Assembly: GCF_900114675.1 (NCBI RefSeq)
Contig: NZ_FOZM01000001.1
Span: forward strand, 1,116,001-1,180,000
Direction: 5' to 3'
DNA: 64,000 nucleotides
Source of the DNA: Yoonia litorea
GTDB taxonomy: Bacteria; Pseudomonadota; Alphaproteobacteria; Rhodobacterales; Rhodobacteraceae
Both the position numbers and the translations under genes were made by a program. Below, in pieces: positions 43,796-53,255 of this stretch (positions are counted from its first letter, which is position 1; each line of letters opens with the position of its first letter). The notes below the pieces were generated by a model. The model searched no databases. It was not told the DNA's origin and saw only the letters and a program-made list of their open reading frames with translations.

Positions 43796-44794
43796 ATGAA
43801 ACCGACCGTCGCACCCTTCCCCGCTACGCGCCTTCGCAGGATGCGCAAATCACCCGCCATGCGCGCGCTGGCCCGCCAGAATACGCTGACGTCAGATGAT
43901 CTGATCTGGCCGATTTTCGTGATGGACGGAAAAGACGATGAAACACCAGTTGCATCAATGCCGGGTGTTGTGCGGCGCACGGTTGATCGTGTGGCGATTG
44001 CTGCAAAAGAAGCACAGGACCTCGGCATTCCGGCGATCTGCATTTTTCCCTACACAGGAATGGACGCCCGGACCGAAGACTGCGCCATGGCGTGGGACCC
44101 CGACAACCTGACCAATCAGGCGATCCGCGCCATCAAGGATGCCGCACCCGATATCGCCGTCATGACCGACATCGCGCTCGATCCCTACAACATCAACGGC
44201 CATGACGGTTACGTTGAAAACGGCGAGATTGTGAACGATCGCACGGTTGAGGCTTTGGTGAAAATGGGCCTCGCGCAGGCTGAGGCCGGGGCAGATATCC
44301 TGGGCCCCTCCGATATGATGGACGGGCGGATCGGCGCGATCCGTGCGGCGCTTGAGGCAGAAGGCCATCAGAACGTCTGTATTCTGAGTTATGCCGCGAA
44401 ATATGCCTCAAGCTTCTACGGCCCATTCCGCGATGCCGTTGGCGCGTCGTCGGCACTGACGGGCGACAAGAACACCTACCAGATGGACCCTGCCAACAGT
44501 GATGAGGCGCTGCGTCTGATCGAACGTGACCTGATGGAAGGCGCAGATATGGTCATGGTGAAACCTGGGATGCCCTACCTCGATATTTGCCGTCGCGTGA
44601 AAGACAGCTTCGGTGTGCCCACCTACGCCTATCAGGTCAGCGGTGAATACGCGATGCTGCAGGCAGCGTCGCAGAATGGCTGGCTTGATGGTGAAAAAGT
44701 GATGTTGGAAAGCCTGCTTTCGTTCAAACGGGCTGGCTGCGACGGTATCCTCACCTATTTCGCGCCAGCCGTCGCAAGGCTGCTGCAGGACTGA
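43796..44794 (+). CDS. hemB: Delta-aminolevulinic acid dehydratase (porphobilinogen synthase)
   Basis: Condenses two 5-aminolevulinate molecules to porphobilinogen in tetrapyrrole synthesis. The 332-residue enzyme has the two active-site lysines in SYAAKYASSFYGPFR and VKPGMPYLDI. The metal-site segment reads TDIALDPYNINGHDGY, rich in aspartate and lacking the cysteine triad of zinc enzymes, so it belongs to the magnesium-dependent or metal-independent type known from Rhodobacter and rhizobia. ATG 43796 fits the family start MKPTVAPFPATRLRRMR; 23 further in-frame codons upstream are not family-like. It diverges from the small membrane protein gene. Confidence 0.95.
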   Translation: MKPTVAPFPATRLRRMRKSPAMRALARQNTLTSDDLIWPIFVMDGKDDETPVASMPGVVRRTVDRVAIAAKEAQDLGIPAICIFPYTGMDARTEDCAMAWDPDNLTNQAIRAIKDAAPDIAVMTDIALDPYNINGHDGYVENGEIVNDRTVEALVKMGLAQAEAGADILGPSDMMDGRIGAIRAALEAEGHQNVCILSYAAKYASSFYGPFRDAVGASSALTGDKNTYQMDPANSDEALRLIERDLMEGADMVMVKPGMPYLDICRRVKDSFGVPTYAYQVSGEYAMLQAASQNGWLDGEKVMLESLLSFKRAGCDGILTYFAPAVARLLQD

Positions 44795-44887
44795 AGTCGC
44801 GATCACGCGCGTTAAACACCCCATGCCTGTCACGCTTTATTGCCGGACGCCGCCGAAACCTGCCAATTCCCGGCAAGTCCTTCTTGC

Positions 44888-44916
44888 GTGACACCATTGC
44901 AGCTTTTGCCTATATT
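44888..44916 (+). promoter_or_regulatory. Putative sigma-70 promoter of the SYLF lipoprotein gene
   Basis: GTGACA (44888-44893), 17 bases, TATATT (44911-44916): five of six -35 bases and four of six -10 bases match the consensus. Downstream, GGGCG-AAAAA-CGCCC (44928-44942) could form a hairpin in the leader. Confidence 0.55.
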
Positions 44917-44969
44917 GTTTCCATAACGGGCGAAAAACGCCCTCACACAGGCATATAGGCGGACAGCAG

Positions 44970-45524
44970 ATGACCGAATTTTCACGACGCGTTTTTGCGC
45001 TTGGAGCAGTGGCGACCACCCTCGCGGCATGTGGTAACGGAATTGGCAGCGCAGGTGCGGCGACGATTGACGCGCGTGTCGATTCAACATTGAACGCAAT
45101 GTATCAACAATATCCCGGCACCCAACAGCTAGCCTCTCAGGCGGCAGGTATTCTGGTGATGCCGCTCGTGACAGAAGTGGGCCTTGGCCTTGGTGGATCT
45201 TACGGGCGCGGTGCGTTGCGTGTCGGACAATCCACGGTGGATTACTATGCGGCTGCCTCAGGCAGCGCTGGCCTTCAGATCGGAGCGCAACAGTTCAGTC
45301 ACGTTCTGTTCTTTATGACCCAAGAAGCGCTGCAGGACTTCCGCTCCTCCCAAGGCTGGGCGGCTGGTGCGGATGTGGAATACGCATTCTCGAACCAGGC
45401 AGAGATGCTGCGGGCGGAAACGACAACGTCGCTTTCCCCAGTCATTGCTGCTGTCTTCGGTCAGACCGGCCTGCGTGTCGGTGCCACGCTTGAAGGCACG
45501 AAATACACGCGCATTATCCCGTAA
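44970..45524 (+). CDS. YSC84-related SYLF-domain lipoprotein
   Basis: A 184-residue protein with a lipoprotein-type leader (TEFSRRVFALGAVATTLAA then C21), preceded by two arginines. The remaining length is one SYLF/Ysc84 lipid-binding domain: AAGILVMPLVTEVGLGLGGSYGRGAL, VDYYAAASGSAGLQIGAQQFS and ADVEYAF. Bacterial SYLF proteins bind membrane lipids but their role is poorly known. It is monocistronic, with a reasonable promoter 54-82 bases upstream, and converges with the FAD oxidoreductase gene, 33 bases between stops. Confidence 0.85.
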   Translation: MTEFSRRVFALGAVATTLAACGNGIGSAGAATIDARVDSTLNAMYQQYPGTQQLASQAAGILVMPLVTEVGLGLGGSYGRGALRVGQSTVDYYAAASGSAGLQIGAQQFSHVLFFMTQEALQDFRSSQGWAAGADVEYAFSNQAEMLRAETTTSLSPVIAAVFGQTGLRVGATLEGTKYTRIIP

Positions 45525-45557
45525 ACGGCATCGGGCGGACAGCGTGCCGCCCCGCTA

Positions 45558-47969
45558 TCATGCGCGCAGCCGCTCGCCCTTTGGATCAAACGGTGGTTCG
45601 GCAAGAACGACGCCGCGATGTGGCTTGCCCAAGATCATCACATCAACCGCGTCGCCTGCGGACACACCTTTGAGGTATCCAAGCGCCAAGGATTTGCCGA
45701 CGGTATAGCCGTAGGCGCCAGACGTCACGCGCCCGACAGGTGTCCCGTCCGGCAGAAAGATGGGCTCACCACCTGTTGCATCTGCATGATCGACGTCCAG
45801 CACTTCGACTAGTGAGAGTTGTTCACGGGCCGGATTATCTTTTATGCGCAAGTAGCTGTCTTTGTTCAGAAACTCTTTCTCAAGCTTGATCAGGCGATCG
45901 AGCCCTACCTCTTGCGGCCAGTATTCAGGCGAGTATTCGCGGCTCCAACTGCCGTAGCCTTTCTCGATCCGCAGCGACATCAAGGCGCGCGACCCGACGG
46001 GTCCGGCCCCGAAGTCCTTTCCTGCCGTCAGCAACGCGTCGTAAAGCTTGGATTGGTCCGCCTGATCACAGTGAAGCTCCCATCCCAAATCACCGGTGAA
46101 CGAGACCCGCAGGGCGATGACATCCACACCCGCAACTGTGATCTGCTGACTGCGCATGAACGGAAACGCAGGCGTCGAGAGATCGGCATTCGTCAATCGG
46201 CCCAGCAGATCACGGGACAGCGGCCCGGCGACATTGAACCCGCACATCGTATCCGTGCGGCTTTCAAAAGTTGTGCCTGTTGGCAGCGGGATTTCTTTCC
46301 AGAAACGTTGGTGATAGCGTTCAGCGGCACCGCCGCCGATGATCATGAATTCGTCCTCGGCAAGCCGCGTGACCGTGAAGTCACCCGCAATGCCGCCATT
46401 CACGCCAATCAGCGGCGTCAGACAAGAGCGGCCGACAACCTTCGGCATATTATTGGCGAAGACCGCATTGAGCCAGCTTTCTGCGTCAGGGCCAGTGACG
46501 ACGTATTTGGCAAAGTTGGAGATATCGATGATGCCCGCGCGGTCCCGTAGCATCCGGCACTCTGCACCGACGGGTTCAAACCAGTTCTGACGGGTAAAGC
46601 CGTTGGTGTCTTTGACCCCCGGTGCATCTGCAAACCAAAGCGGGTGCTCCCATCCGTAGTTGAGGCCAAAAACAGCGCCCATCTGTTTCTGTGTCTCATA
46701 GACGGGTCGGGTGCGGACGGGACGCCCCGCTTCGCGTTCTTCATTCGGAAAATGGATGCTGAAGCGCTTGGCGTATTGATCGCCAACACGCGCCTTGGTG
46801 AATTTGGCATCCGCCCATTTGCCAAACCGTGCGACATCCCACGCAAACATGTCATACTGGCTTTCGCCGTTGATGATCCATTGCGCCGCCATCAGGCCCA
46901 TCCCGCCCGATTGGCTAAAGCCCGGGATGATCCCGTTGCAGCAGAAATAGTTGGAAAGGTCAGGGTGCGGGCCATAAAGGACGTTGCTGTCCGGTGACCA
47001 AATCATCGGGCCGTTGATCACGCGTTTGATGCCGGCTTCGCCCACGGCAGGCACACGTGCGATTGCGCGCATCATGTTATCTTCGATCCGTTCCAGATCA
47101 TCGGCGAAAAGCTCATGGCCAAACCCCTGCGGCGTGCCATCCTCCGCCCAGAAACGCACATCCTTTTCGTAAGCGCCGACAAGCAGGCCTTTGCCCTCTT
47201 GCCGGAGGTAGTATTCGCCGTCGCGGTCAGCGACAGACGGTAAGCGCCGGTCCATCGCAGCGATTTCAGCAATGGTTTCTGTCACGAAATACTGGTGTTC
47301 GGTGGGCAAGAGCGGCAATTCAATGCCTGCGAGCTTGGCGACCTCCCTGCCCCACAGACCCGCCGCGTTGATCACCCATTCGGTCCTGATTTCGCCCTTT
47401 GGTGTCTCAACGATCCATGTGCTGTCTGGCTGCTGCCTTGTTGCGGTGACGGGGGTAAAGCGATGGATCTCTGCGCCGCGCTGACGCGCGCCGACCGCAT
47501 AGGCATTGGTGACACCGGAGGGATCGACATTGCCGCCGTCGGGTTCGTACATGATGCAACGGATGCCGTCGAAATCGACCAACGGGTGCAGCCGCTCAGC
47601 TTCATCGCGGCCGACCTCATGGAAGTTCATCTTGTAAAACTTTGCCTTCGCCGCCTGTAGGCGCAGCTGATGCTCGCGCGCCTCGGTCTGAGCGAGATAG
47701 AGCGATCCGGGCTGGAACACCCCACAACTCTGGCCGGTTTCCTCTTCCAGAGACTTGTAGAGGTTCATCGTGTAGTGCTGGATGCGGCTGATGTTGGTGC
47801 TGTCGTGCAAACCGTGGATATTTGCCGCCGCATGCCAAGTTGAGCCGCTCGTCAGCTCGTTACGCTCAAGTAGTACGATATCGGACCAACCAAGCTTTGC
47901 CAGATGATAAAGAATGGAGCAGCCAATGACGCCGCCTCCGATCACGACGGCTTGGGCATGGGTGCGCAT
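45558..47969 (-). CDS. GcvT-type FAD-dependent oxidoreductase (dimethylglycine/sarcosine dehydrogenase family), copy A
   Basis: An 803-residue flavoenzyme. The N-terminal DAO domain has the FAD fold VVIGGGVIGCSILYHLAKLG and the TSGSTWHAAN stretch, where the histidine corresponds to the covalent FAD attachment site of dimethylglycine and sarcosine dehydrogenases. Then comes the FAO_M linker (about 430-490) and the aminomethyltransferase (GcvT) half, with DISNFAKYVVTGPDAESWLN near 520 and the C-terminal barrel. Such enzymes N-demethylate methylated glycines and pass formaldehyde to tetrahydrofolate. ATG 47969 is preceded by AAAGG. It diverges from a clear paralogue at 48120. The exact substrate is unresolved. 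Confidence 0.87.
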   Translation of the reverse strand: MRTHAQAVVIGGGVIGCSILYHLAKLGWSDIVLLERNELTSGSTWHAAANIHGLHDSTNISRIQHYTMNLYKSLEEETGQSCGVFQPGSLYLAQTEAREHQLRLQAAKAKFYKMNFHEVGRDEAERLHPLVDFDGIRCIMYEPDGGNVDPSGVTNAYAVGARQRGAEIHRFTPVTATRQQPDSTWIVETPKGEIRTEWVINAAGLWGREVAKLAGIELPLLPTEHQYFVTETIAEIAAMDRRLPSVADRDGEYYLRQEGKGLLVGAYEKDVRFWAEDGTPQGFGHELFADDLERIEDNMMRAIARVPAVGEAGIKRVINGPMIWSPDSNVLYGPHPDLSNYFCCNGIIPGFSQSGGMGLMAAQWIINGESQYDMFAWDVARFGKWADAKFTKARVGDQYAKRFSIHFPNEEREAGRPVRTRPVYETQKQMGAVFGLNYGWEHPLWFADAPGVKDTNGFTRQNWFEPVGAECRMLRDRAGIIDISNFAKYVVTGPDAESWLNAVFANNMPKVVGRSCLTPLIGVNGGIAGDFTVTRLAEDEFMIIGGGAAERYHQRFWKEIPLPTGTTFESRTDTMCGFNVAGPLSRDLLGRLTNADLSTPAFPFMRSQQITVAGVDVIALRVSFTGDLGWELHCDQADQSKLYDALLTAGKDFGAGPVGSRALMSLRIEKGYGSWSREYSPEYWPQEVGLDRLIKLEKEFLNKDSYLRIKDNPAREQLSLVEVLDVDHADATGGEPIFLPDGTPVGRVTSGAYGYTVGKSLALGYLKGVSAGDAVDVMILGKPHRGVVLAEPPFDPKGERLRA

Positions 47970-48119
47970 CAGTGCCAACCTTTCACTTGAAGACAGCCCC
48001 ACCGTCCGCAATGCTCCGCCCAAGAGATAGCCTTTCGGCGACATCCAATGTCGTTATCAGTGCCGCCCGTTACGAATTGGCAGGCATAGTGCACAAAACA
48101 CTAAACGGAGCCCCTGACG

Positions 48120-50528
48120 ATGAAATCGACAACAAGATGCGTGATTATTGGTGGCGGTGTTGTCGGTTGCTCGGTCTTGTATCACCTGACCAAACTCGGT
48201 TGGTCCGATGTCGTACTACTTGAGCGGTCAGAACTGACCAGTGGCTCGACGTGGCACGCGGCTGGCGGATTTCATACCTTGAATGGTGATACCAATATGG
48301 CTGCCTTGCAGGGCTATACGATCAAGCTTTATCGGGAACTCGAAGCGATTACGGGGATGTCCTGTGGCCTGCACCATGTCGGTGGCGTGACGCTGGCTGA
48401 CAATCAGGACCGCTTCGATATGCTGGTCGCCGAGCGTGCGAAGCACCGCTACATGGGGCTGGAAACAGAGATCGTCGGCCCCGAAGAGATCGCCAAAATT
48501 GCGCCCATCACCAACCTTGATGGGATCATCGGCGGCCTCTACGACCCGCTGGACGGGCATCTTGACCCATCGGGCACCACACACGCCTACGCCAAGGCAG
48601 CCCGCATGGGCGGGGCCACGATTGAACTGCACACCAAAGTCATTGAAACAAACCCGCGTGCCGACGGCACCTGGGACGTGGTGACGAACAAAGGCACGAT
48701 CCATGCCGAGCATGTTGTCAATGCGGCCGGTCTTTGGGCGCGCGAAGTTGCGGCAATGGCCGGAAGCTATGTGCCTCTGCACCCGATGGAGCACCAGTAT
48801 ATCGTCACCGATGATCTTCCGGAGGTTTTTGAGCGCGACACGGAGCATCCCCATGTGATGGACCCTGCCGGCGAAAGCTATCTGCGACAGGAAGGGCGCG
48901 GGCTTTGCATCGGCTTCTATGAACAGCCCTGCAAGCCGTGGGCCGTTGACGGCACACCTTGGGATTTCGGGCATGAGTTGCTGCCCGATAACCTCGACAA
49001 AATCGAGGAATCGATCGCGTTTGCCTACAAACGGTTTCCCGTGCTTGAGCATGCGGGTGTCAAATCAGTCATCCACGGCCCATTCACCTTTGCGCCTGAT
49101 GGCAACCCACTCGTCGGCCCCGTGCCGGGCCTGCGCAACTACTGGTCCGCCTGCGGGGTCATGGCAGGTTTCAGTCAGGGCGGCGGCGTGGGTCTCATGC
49201 TGGCGCAATGGATGGTCGAGGGCGAATGCGAACGCGACGTGACTGCCATGGACATCGGGCGCTACGGCAAGTGGATCACGCCGGGCTATACCCGCCCGAA
49301 GGTCATCGAAAATTACCAGCGCCGGTTCTCGGTTAGTTATCCCAATGAGGAACTGCCTGCTGCGCGACCCCATCGAACCACGCCGATGTATGACATTTTC
49401 AGCGATCTGGGGGCGGTCTGGGGGCATCAGTTTGGTTTGGAAGTGGCCAACTACTTCGCGCAAGAGGGTGAACCGACATTTGAGACACCGACCTTCCGCC
49501 GCTCCGATGCTTTTGCCGCTACAAAGCGCGAGGTGCTGGCCGTGCGCAGCGCAGTTGGCATTAACGAGGTGCAGAACTTTGGCAAGTTTAGCGTCACCGG
49601 AACAGGTGCCCGCGCGTGGCTCGACAAGATCATGGCGGGCCGCATCCCGCAACCGGGACGGATGTCACTAACGCCCATGTTGTCACCCAAAGGCAGGCTC
49701 TGGGGTGATTTCACCGTGTCCTGCTTCTCAGAGACAGAATTCCAGATCACAGCCAGCTACGGCGCACAGGAGATCCATCACCGCTGGTTCCTGCAGAATA
49801 TCGCTGATGACGTGCGGGTCGAGAACATCTCTGACAAGCGCACGGGGTTTCAGATTGCAGGGCCAAAGGCACGCGATCTGCTTGCCGCTTGCACCCGCGA
49901 TGATGTGGGCAGCATCAAGTTCATGGACGTGCGTGAAATGGTTGTCGGGCAAGTCGACTGTATCGTGCAACGTGTCAGCTATACCGGTGACCTCGGCTAT
50001 GAAATCTATTGCGATCCGATGGACCAGCGACAACTTTGGTGGACCCTTTGGGACGCAGGTCAACCGATGGGGATCACACCTTTCGGGATGCGGGCGATGA
50101 TGTCGCTGCGGCTGGATCGGTTCTTCGGCTCTTGGCTGTCGGAAATCTCGCCGGATTACACCGCCGCAGAAACAGGTATGGACCGCTTTATCAGCTTCAA
50201 AAAGAACGTTGATTTCATCGGACGGGCCGCAGCAGAGGCGGAACGCGCCGATCCCACTGCCCGCACCTTGGTTACATTCGAGGTCGATGCGGATGATGCG
50301 GACGTTGTCGGCTATGAGCCTGTGTTCATTGACGGCGAGGTCATGGGGTTCTGCACGTCTGGCGGCTATTCCCACTATGCCGAGAAATCCATCGCCATGG
50401 CGCTGGTCCCGCGCGATAAAGCAACCGAAGATATGACCGTAGAGATCGAGATTATGGGTCAGCGCCGCAAGGCGCACCGGATCACGACGCCGCTTTTTGA
50501 TCCTGAAGGCGAGGTCATGCGCGGATGA
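48120..50528 (+). CDS. GcvT-type FAD-dependent oxidoreductase (dimethylglycine/sarcosine dehydrogenase family), copy B
   Basis: An 802-residue paralogue of copy A with the same order: FAD-binding fold CVIIGGGVVGCSVLYHLTKLG, TSGSTWHAAGGFHT near residue 43, FAO_M linker, and GcvT domains (EVQNFGKFSVTGTGARAWLD near 480). The histidine in STWHAAG again fits covalent FAD binding. Both proteins begin similarly in the FAD region but differ considerably afterwards, for example WHAANIHG against WHAAGGFH, so they probably act on different methylated amines such as dimethylglycine and sarcosine. The stop overlaps the MobA-like gene by four bases. Demethylation role is inferred. Confidence 0.87.
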   Translation: MKSTTRCVIIGGGVVGCSVLYHLTKLGWSDVVLLERSELTSGSTWHAAGGFHTLNGDTNMAALQGYTIKLYRELEAITGMSCGLHHVGGVTLADNQDRFDMLVAERAKHRYMGLETEIVGPEEIAKIAPITNLDGIIGGLYDPLDGHLDPSGTTHAYAKAARMGGATIELHTKVIETNPRADGTWDVVTNKGTIHAEHVVNAAGLWAREVAAMAGSYVPLHPMEHQYIVTDDLPEVFERDTEHPHVMDPAGESYLRQEGRGLCIGFYEQPCKPWAVDGTPWDFGHELLPDNLDKIEESIAFAYKRFPVLEHAGVKSVIHGPFTFAPDGNPLVGPVPGLRNYWSACGVMAGFSQGGGVGLMLAQWMVEGECERDVTAMDIGRYGKWITPGYTRPKVIENYQRRFSVSYPNEELPAARPHRTTPMYDIFSDLGAVWGHQFGLEVANYFAQEGEPTFETPTFRRSDAFAATKREVLAVRSAVGINEVQNFGKFSVTGTGARAWLDKIMAGRIPQPGRMSLTPMLSPKGRLWGDFTVSCFSETEFQITASYGAQEIHHRWFLQNIADDVRVENISDKRTGFQIAGPKARDLLAACTRDDVGSIKFMDVREMVVGQVDCIVQRVSYTGDLGYEIYCDPMDQRQLWWTLWDAGQPMGITPFGMRAMMSLRLDRFFGSWLSEISPDYTAAETGMDRFISFKKNVDFIGRAAAEAERADPTARTLVTFEVDADDADVVGYEPVFIDGEVMGFCTSGGYSHYAEKSIAMALVPRDKATEDMTVEIEIMGQRRKAHRITTPLFDPEGEVMRG

Positions 50529-51115
50529 TCCCCGTGCTGATCCTTGCCGCCGGTCAATCCTCACGGATGCGGGGCCACGACAAGTTGCTTGAGGACGTCG
50601 GGGGCGAGCCGCTTTTGGCGCGGCAAATCCGTCTGGCAACTTCGCTGGGCGGACCGGTCTTCGTGGCGGTCGCACCTGAACAGGCGCAACGTCGCGACAT
50701 CGTGGCCAAAGCGGGCGCGCGCGTCCTTGAGGTTCCTGACGCCGACGAGGGCATGTCAGGCTCGATGCGAAATGCTGTTTCACAGCTGCCTGAGTGCGAC
50801 GCCTTTATGCTGTTGCTCGGGGATCTTGTCGCCCTTGAAGCCCATGACCTCTGCCACGTCTATGAGGCCTACACCAACAATCCGGAATATCTGATCTGGC
50901 GCGGTGCGACGTCGGCCGGAAAGCCTGGACATCCGGTCATTTTCTCAGCACAGTTGCGACCAAGGTTTGAAATGCTTTCAGGTGACAGTGGCGGCGAAGA
51001 ATTGGTCAGTCCGCTTAAAGAGCAGACCCTGCTTGTCAGGCTAGAGGATGACCGTGCCCGGCTTGACCTCGACACACCCGAAGACTGGGCGGCTTGGCGC
51101 GAAACTAACCGCTGA
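50525..51115 (+). CDS. MobA/MocA-like nucleotidyltransferase
   Basis: A 196-residue NTP-transferase domain. The nucleotide-binding signature LAAGQSSRMRGHDKLL starts at residue 7, and the metal-binding LLLGDLVAL segment is near 97, as in MobA/MocA proteins that attach CMP or GMP to molybdopterin. The late DLDTPEDWAAW motif is typical of the MocA/CinA-like branch. No molybdoenzyme is encoded here, and other members act on small alcohols or sugars, so its substrate is uncertain. It overlaps copy B of the FAD enzymes by four bases, and its end overlaps the converging Hint gene by 11 bases. Confidence 0.83.
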   Translation: MIPVLILAAGQSSRMRGHDKLLEDVGGEPLLARQIRLATSLGGPVFVAVAPEQAQRRDIVAKAGARVLEVPDADEGMSGSMRNAVSQLPECDAFMLLLGDLVALEAHDLCHVYEAYTNNPEYLIWRGATSAGKPGHPVIFSAQLRPRFEMLSGDSGGEELVSPLKEQTLLVRLEDDRARLDLDTPEDWAAWRETNR

Positions 51116-51893
51116 ACAGGAGAGTTGCTTCACCTGATGAAAGGCTCCGCCGCGCGGCGCGATAGGTCTTGACCCCTTCATGGGATTTTAGGTCAGGGAA
51201 AAGTGCAAAAAGCTCTTCTCTTTGGGCATCATCCAACCCTTTGAGTGAAATATCACCGGGCTGAAAACTCTCGCTCCATGCGCCATCGGACAGGACGATC
51301 TCGTGGTTGTCACACAGGAAGTGCACATAGGTGACATAGGGAACATCTGCGAGCTCGACACCGTCCAGTTGCAGCAGCTCCTTGGCGGGCACCAGCACTT
51401 CGCTTTGATCGAAGTATTTTTGCGCCAGTTTCGAGACGACAAGCATCCGGTGCATCGGAGACACGGACATATCGCGTTCGGGCTTACCATCCCCCAAAGC
51501 CCCGGCCTTGATCAAAACAGGGCGGAGTTGTTTGAGCATCTTGAGTTGCAAATGGTCGAGCTTCTTATGCCCGACCCAGTTGATCGTGCGAATGCCGTTG
51601 TCGCGCGTGAGCACGCGGTCACCGACCTTTAGTCTTTCAACGCTGACTTCGCCTTTTGGTGTGGCGATTTTCGTGCCGGGTGTGAAACAGGGGATAAGTT
51701 GATCAATCTGCGTGATCGGCAGCACGGTGCCGTCAAACAGATGAACCTCTGCAATGTTTCCACTTGCCGCAAAGGCGAGATCGCTGATCCCGAGGTGACG
51801 CAGGTCGGCATCCTCTGACTCACACGTATGCCCATCATGCAGATCAGACACGTTGGATGCATGTGCATCTATGTTTTCTGAATTCAGCGTCAT
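51105..51893 (-). CDS. Hint (hedgehog/intein) domain protein
   Basis: A 262-residue protein with a Hint_2 domain beginning at CFTPGTKIATPKGEVSVERLKVGDRVLTRDNG (about residues 80-112) and continuing through the SPMHRMLV segment. The leading cysteine, threonine and histidine of self-splicing or cholesterol-linked Hint domains are visible, so autocatalytic cleavage at the cysteine is possible. There is no signal peptide; roseobacters carry many such proteins, usually with upstream calcium-binding repeats, which are absent here. An upstream TTG at 51908 would add five residues. Its role is not known. Confidence 0.8.
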   Translation of the reverse strand: MTLNSENIDAHASNVSDLHDGHTCESEDADLRHLGISDLAFAASGNIAEVHLFDGTVLPITQIDQLIPCFTPGTKIATPKGEVSVERLKVGDRVLTRDNGIRTINWVGHKKLDHLQLKMLKQLRPVLIKAGALGDGKPERDMSVSPMHRMLVVSKLAQKYFDQSEVLVPAKELLQLDGVELADVPYVTYVHFLCDNHEIVLSDGAWSESFQPGDISLKGLDDAQREELFALFPDLKSHEGVKTYRAARRSLSSGEATLLFSG

Positions 51894-52168
51894 CCTGTTC
51901 GTGCGCAAAACCTACGCAACCCTTACTCGATCAATCATCAGCAGCGCTTTTCGCGCCATATCTGTCTGTGCCTCAACGCAGGGAAGCTCACCTGCGTCAC
52001 TTGAAAGTCAGTTCGTTTACAAAAGTTGCAACTGTTTTGACCCCAAACCCCGACCAAAAGAAAGCCTAAATAGGAAATTGCCCGGAAATTTGACACAAAC
52101 GCATATCCAGCAGACAAATTTGGTAAGTTGAGCCTGCCTATAGATCTCGTCTGATTGGTGTCTGATTT

Positions 52169-52254
52169 TGGTGCCGATGGAGAGACTCGAACTCTCACGA
52201 TGTTGCCATCGGGGGATTTTGAATCCCCTGCGTCTACCATTCCGCCACATCGGC
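52169..52254 (-). tRNA. tRNA-Leu(CAA)
   Basis: An 86-base cloverleaf including an encoded CCA end. The acceptor strand GCCGATG pairs with CATCGGC, the anticodon stem GGGGA/TCCCC holds the loop TTCAAAA (anticodon CAA), the extra arm is long as expected for leucine tRNA, and the T arm reads GAGAGTTCGAGTCTCTC. Confidence 0.95.
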
Positions 52255-52301
52255 CCGAGGGTTGTCCTAAAGCGGTGCCGAAGGCGCGTCAATCGGGATT
52301 T

Positions 52302-53150
52302 CTACAGGTTATCAGTCGCAAAGGTGTCACAGCTTGCCAGGCTGCCTGTTTCATACCCCCGCTGGAACCACCGCTGGCGCTGTGCGCTCGTTCCATGGGT
52401 AAATGTATGCGGGCGCACGACCTGTCTGGCGTTGCGCTGCAGCGTATCATCGCCGATTTGTGCCGCGGCATTCATCGCCTCTTCGATATCGCCGGGCTCA
52501 AGGCTGCCAAACCTGTTTTGCGCGGCCCGCGCCCAAAGGCCCGAAAAACAGTCGGCCTGCAGTTCGAGCCTTACAGAAAGCTCATTCGATTCGCGCTCGC
52601 TGACGCGGGAGCGCACCTGATTGACCTGCCCCAGGATACCCAGTTCGTTCTGAACATGGTGGGCGACTTCATGGGCCACGACATAGGCCGCAGCGAAATC
52701 ACCTGATGCGCCCAAACGCCGATCCAGCGTGACGAAAAAATCCGTGTCGAGATAGGCTTTTTCTTCGGGCGGGCAGTAGAACGGACCGGTTGCCGCCGAC
52801 GCGCCGCCGCAGGCTGAACGGGTGGCACCTTTGAACAGGACCAGAACGGGCGGGTCGTATCGTTGGCCAAGCTCTCTGGCAAAGATATCGGTCCAGACCT
52901 CTTCTGTGTCGGCAAGCGTGACGGATACGAAGGCGGCTGCGCGTTCGTCGGCTTCAGTAATTTCGACCTGTTGTGGTGAACCGATGGAATCATCAAAATC
53001 GACAAACTGGCTTGTATCGATCCCGAAATACCAACCCGCCAGAAGCAAAAGAACACCGGCAATACCGCCGATGCCACCTGCCGCGCGGCGTCCTCCGCTG
53101 CGTCTGCGATCTTCGATGTTTCTGCTTCCGCGACGTCCACGCCATCTCAT
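52302..53150 (-). CDS. Neutral zinc metallopeptidase, YpfJ type
   Basis: A 282-residue protein with a single membrane helix near residues 22-42 (GGRRAAGGIGGIAGVLLLLAGWY) and a metalloprotease-like domain behind it. The zinc motif HEVAH is in AAYVVAHEVAHHVQNELG near residue 157, and the ERESNELSVRLELQADCFSG stretch supplies the third ligand, both typical of the YpfJ/Zn_peptidase_2 family. The catalytic domain is on the periplasmic side if the positive-inside rule holds. ATG 53150 has GAGGGA nine bases upstream. Substrate unknown. It lies between tRNA-Leu and a YqaA-like gene and diverges from the latter. Confidence 0.87.
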   Translation of the reverse strand: MRWRGRRGSRNIEDRRRSGGRRAAGGIGGIAGVLLLLAGWYFGIDTSQFVDFDDSIGSPQQVEITEADERAAAFVSVTLADTEEVWTDIFARELGQRYDPPVLVLFKGATRSACGGASAATGPFYCPPEEKAYLDTDFFVTLDRRLGASGDFAAAYVVAHEVAHHVQNELGILGQVNQVRSRVSERESNELSVRLELQADCFSGLWARAAQNRFGSLEPGDIEEAMNAAAQIGDDTLQRNARQVVRPHTFTHGTSAQRQRWFQRGYETGSLASCDTFATDNL

Positions 53151-53255
53151 TTTGATGATTCCCTCACTGTGCCTCAGCAATCATACCCATAAACGCGTGA
53201 TGCGACTTGACCGTTCCCGATCTGCATGGCCTAAGCGGTCAAAACGAGGCCGAGC

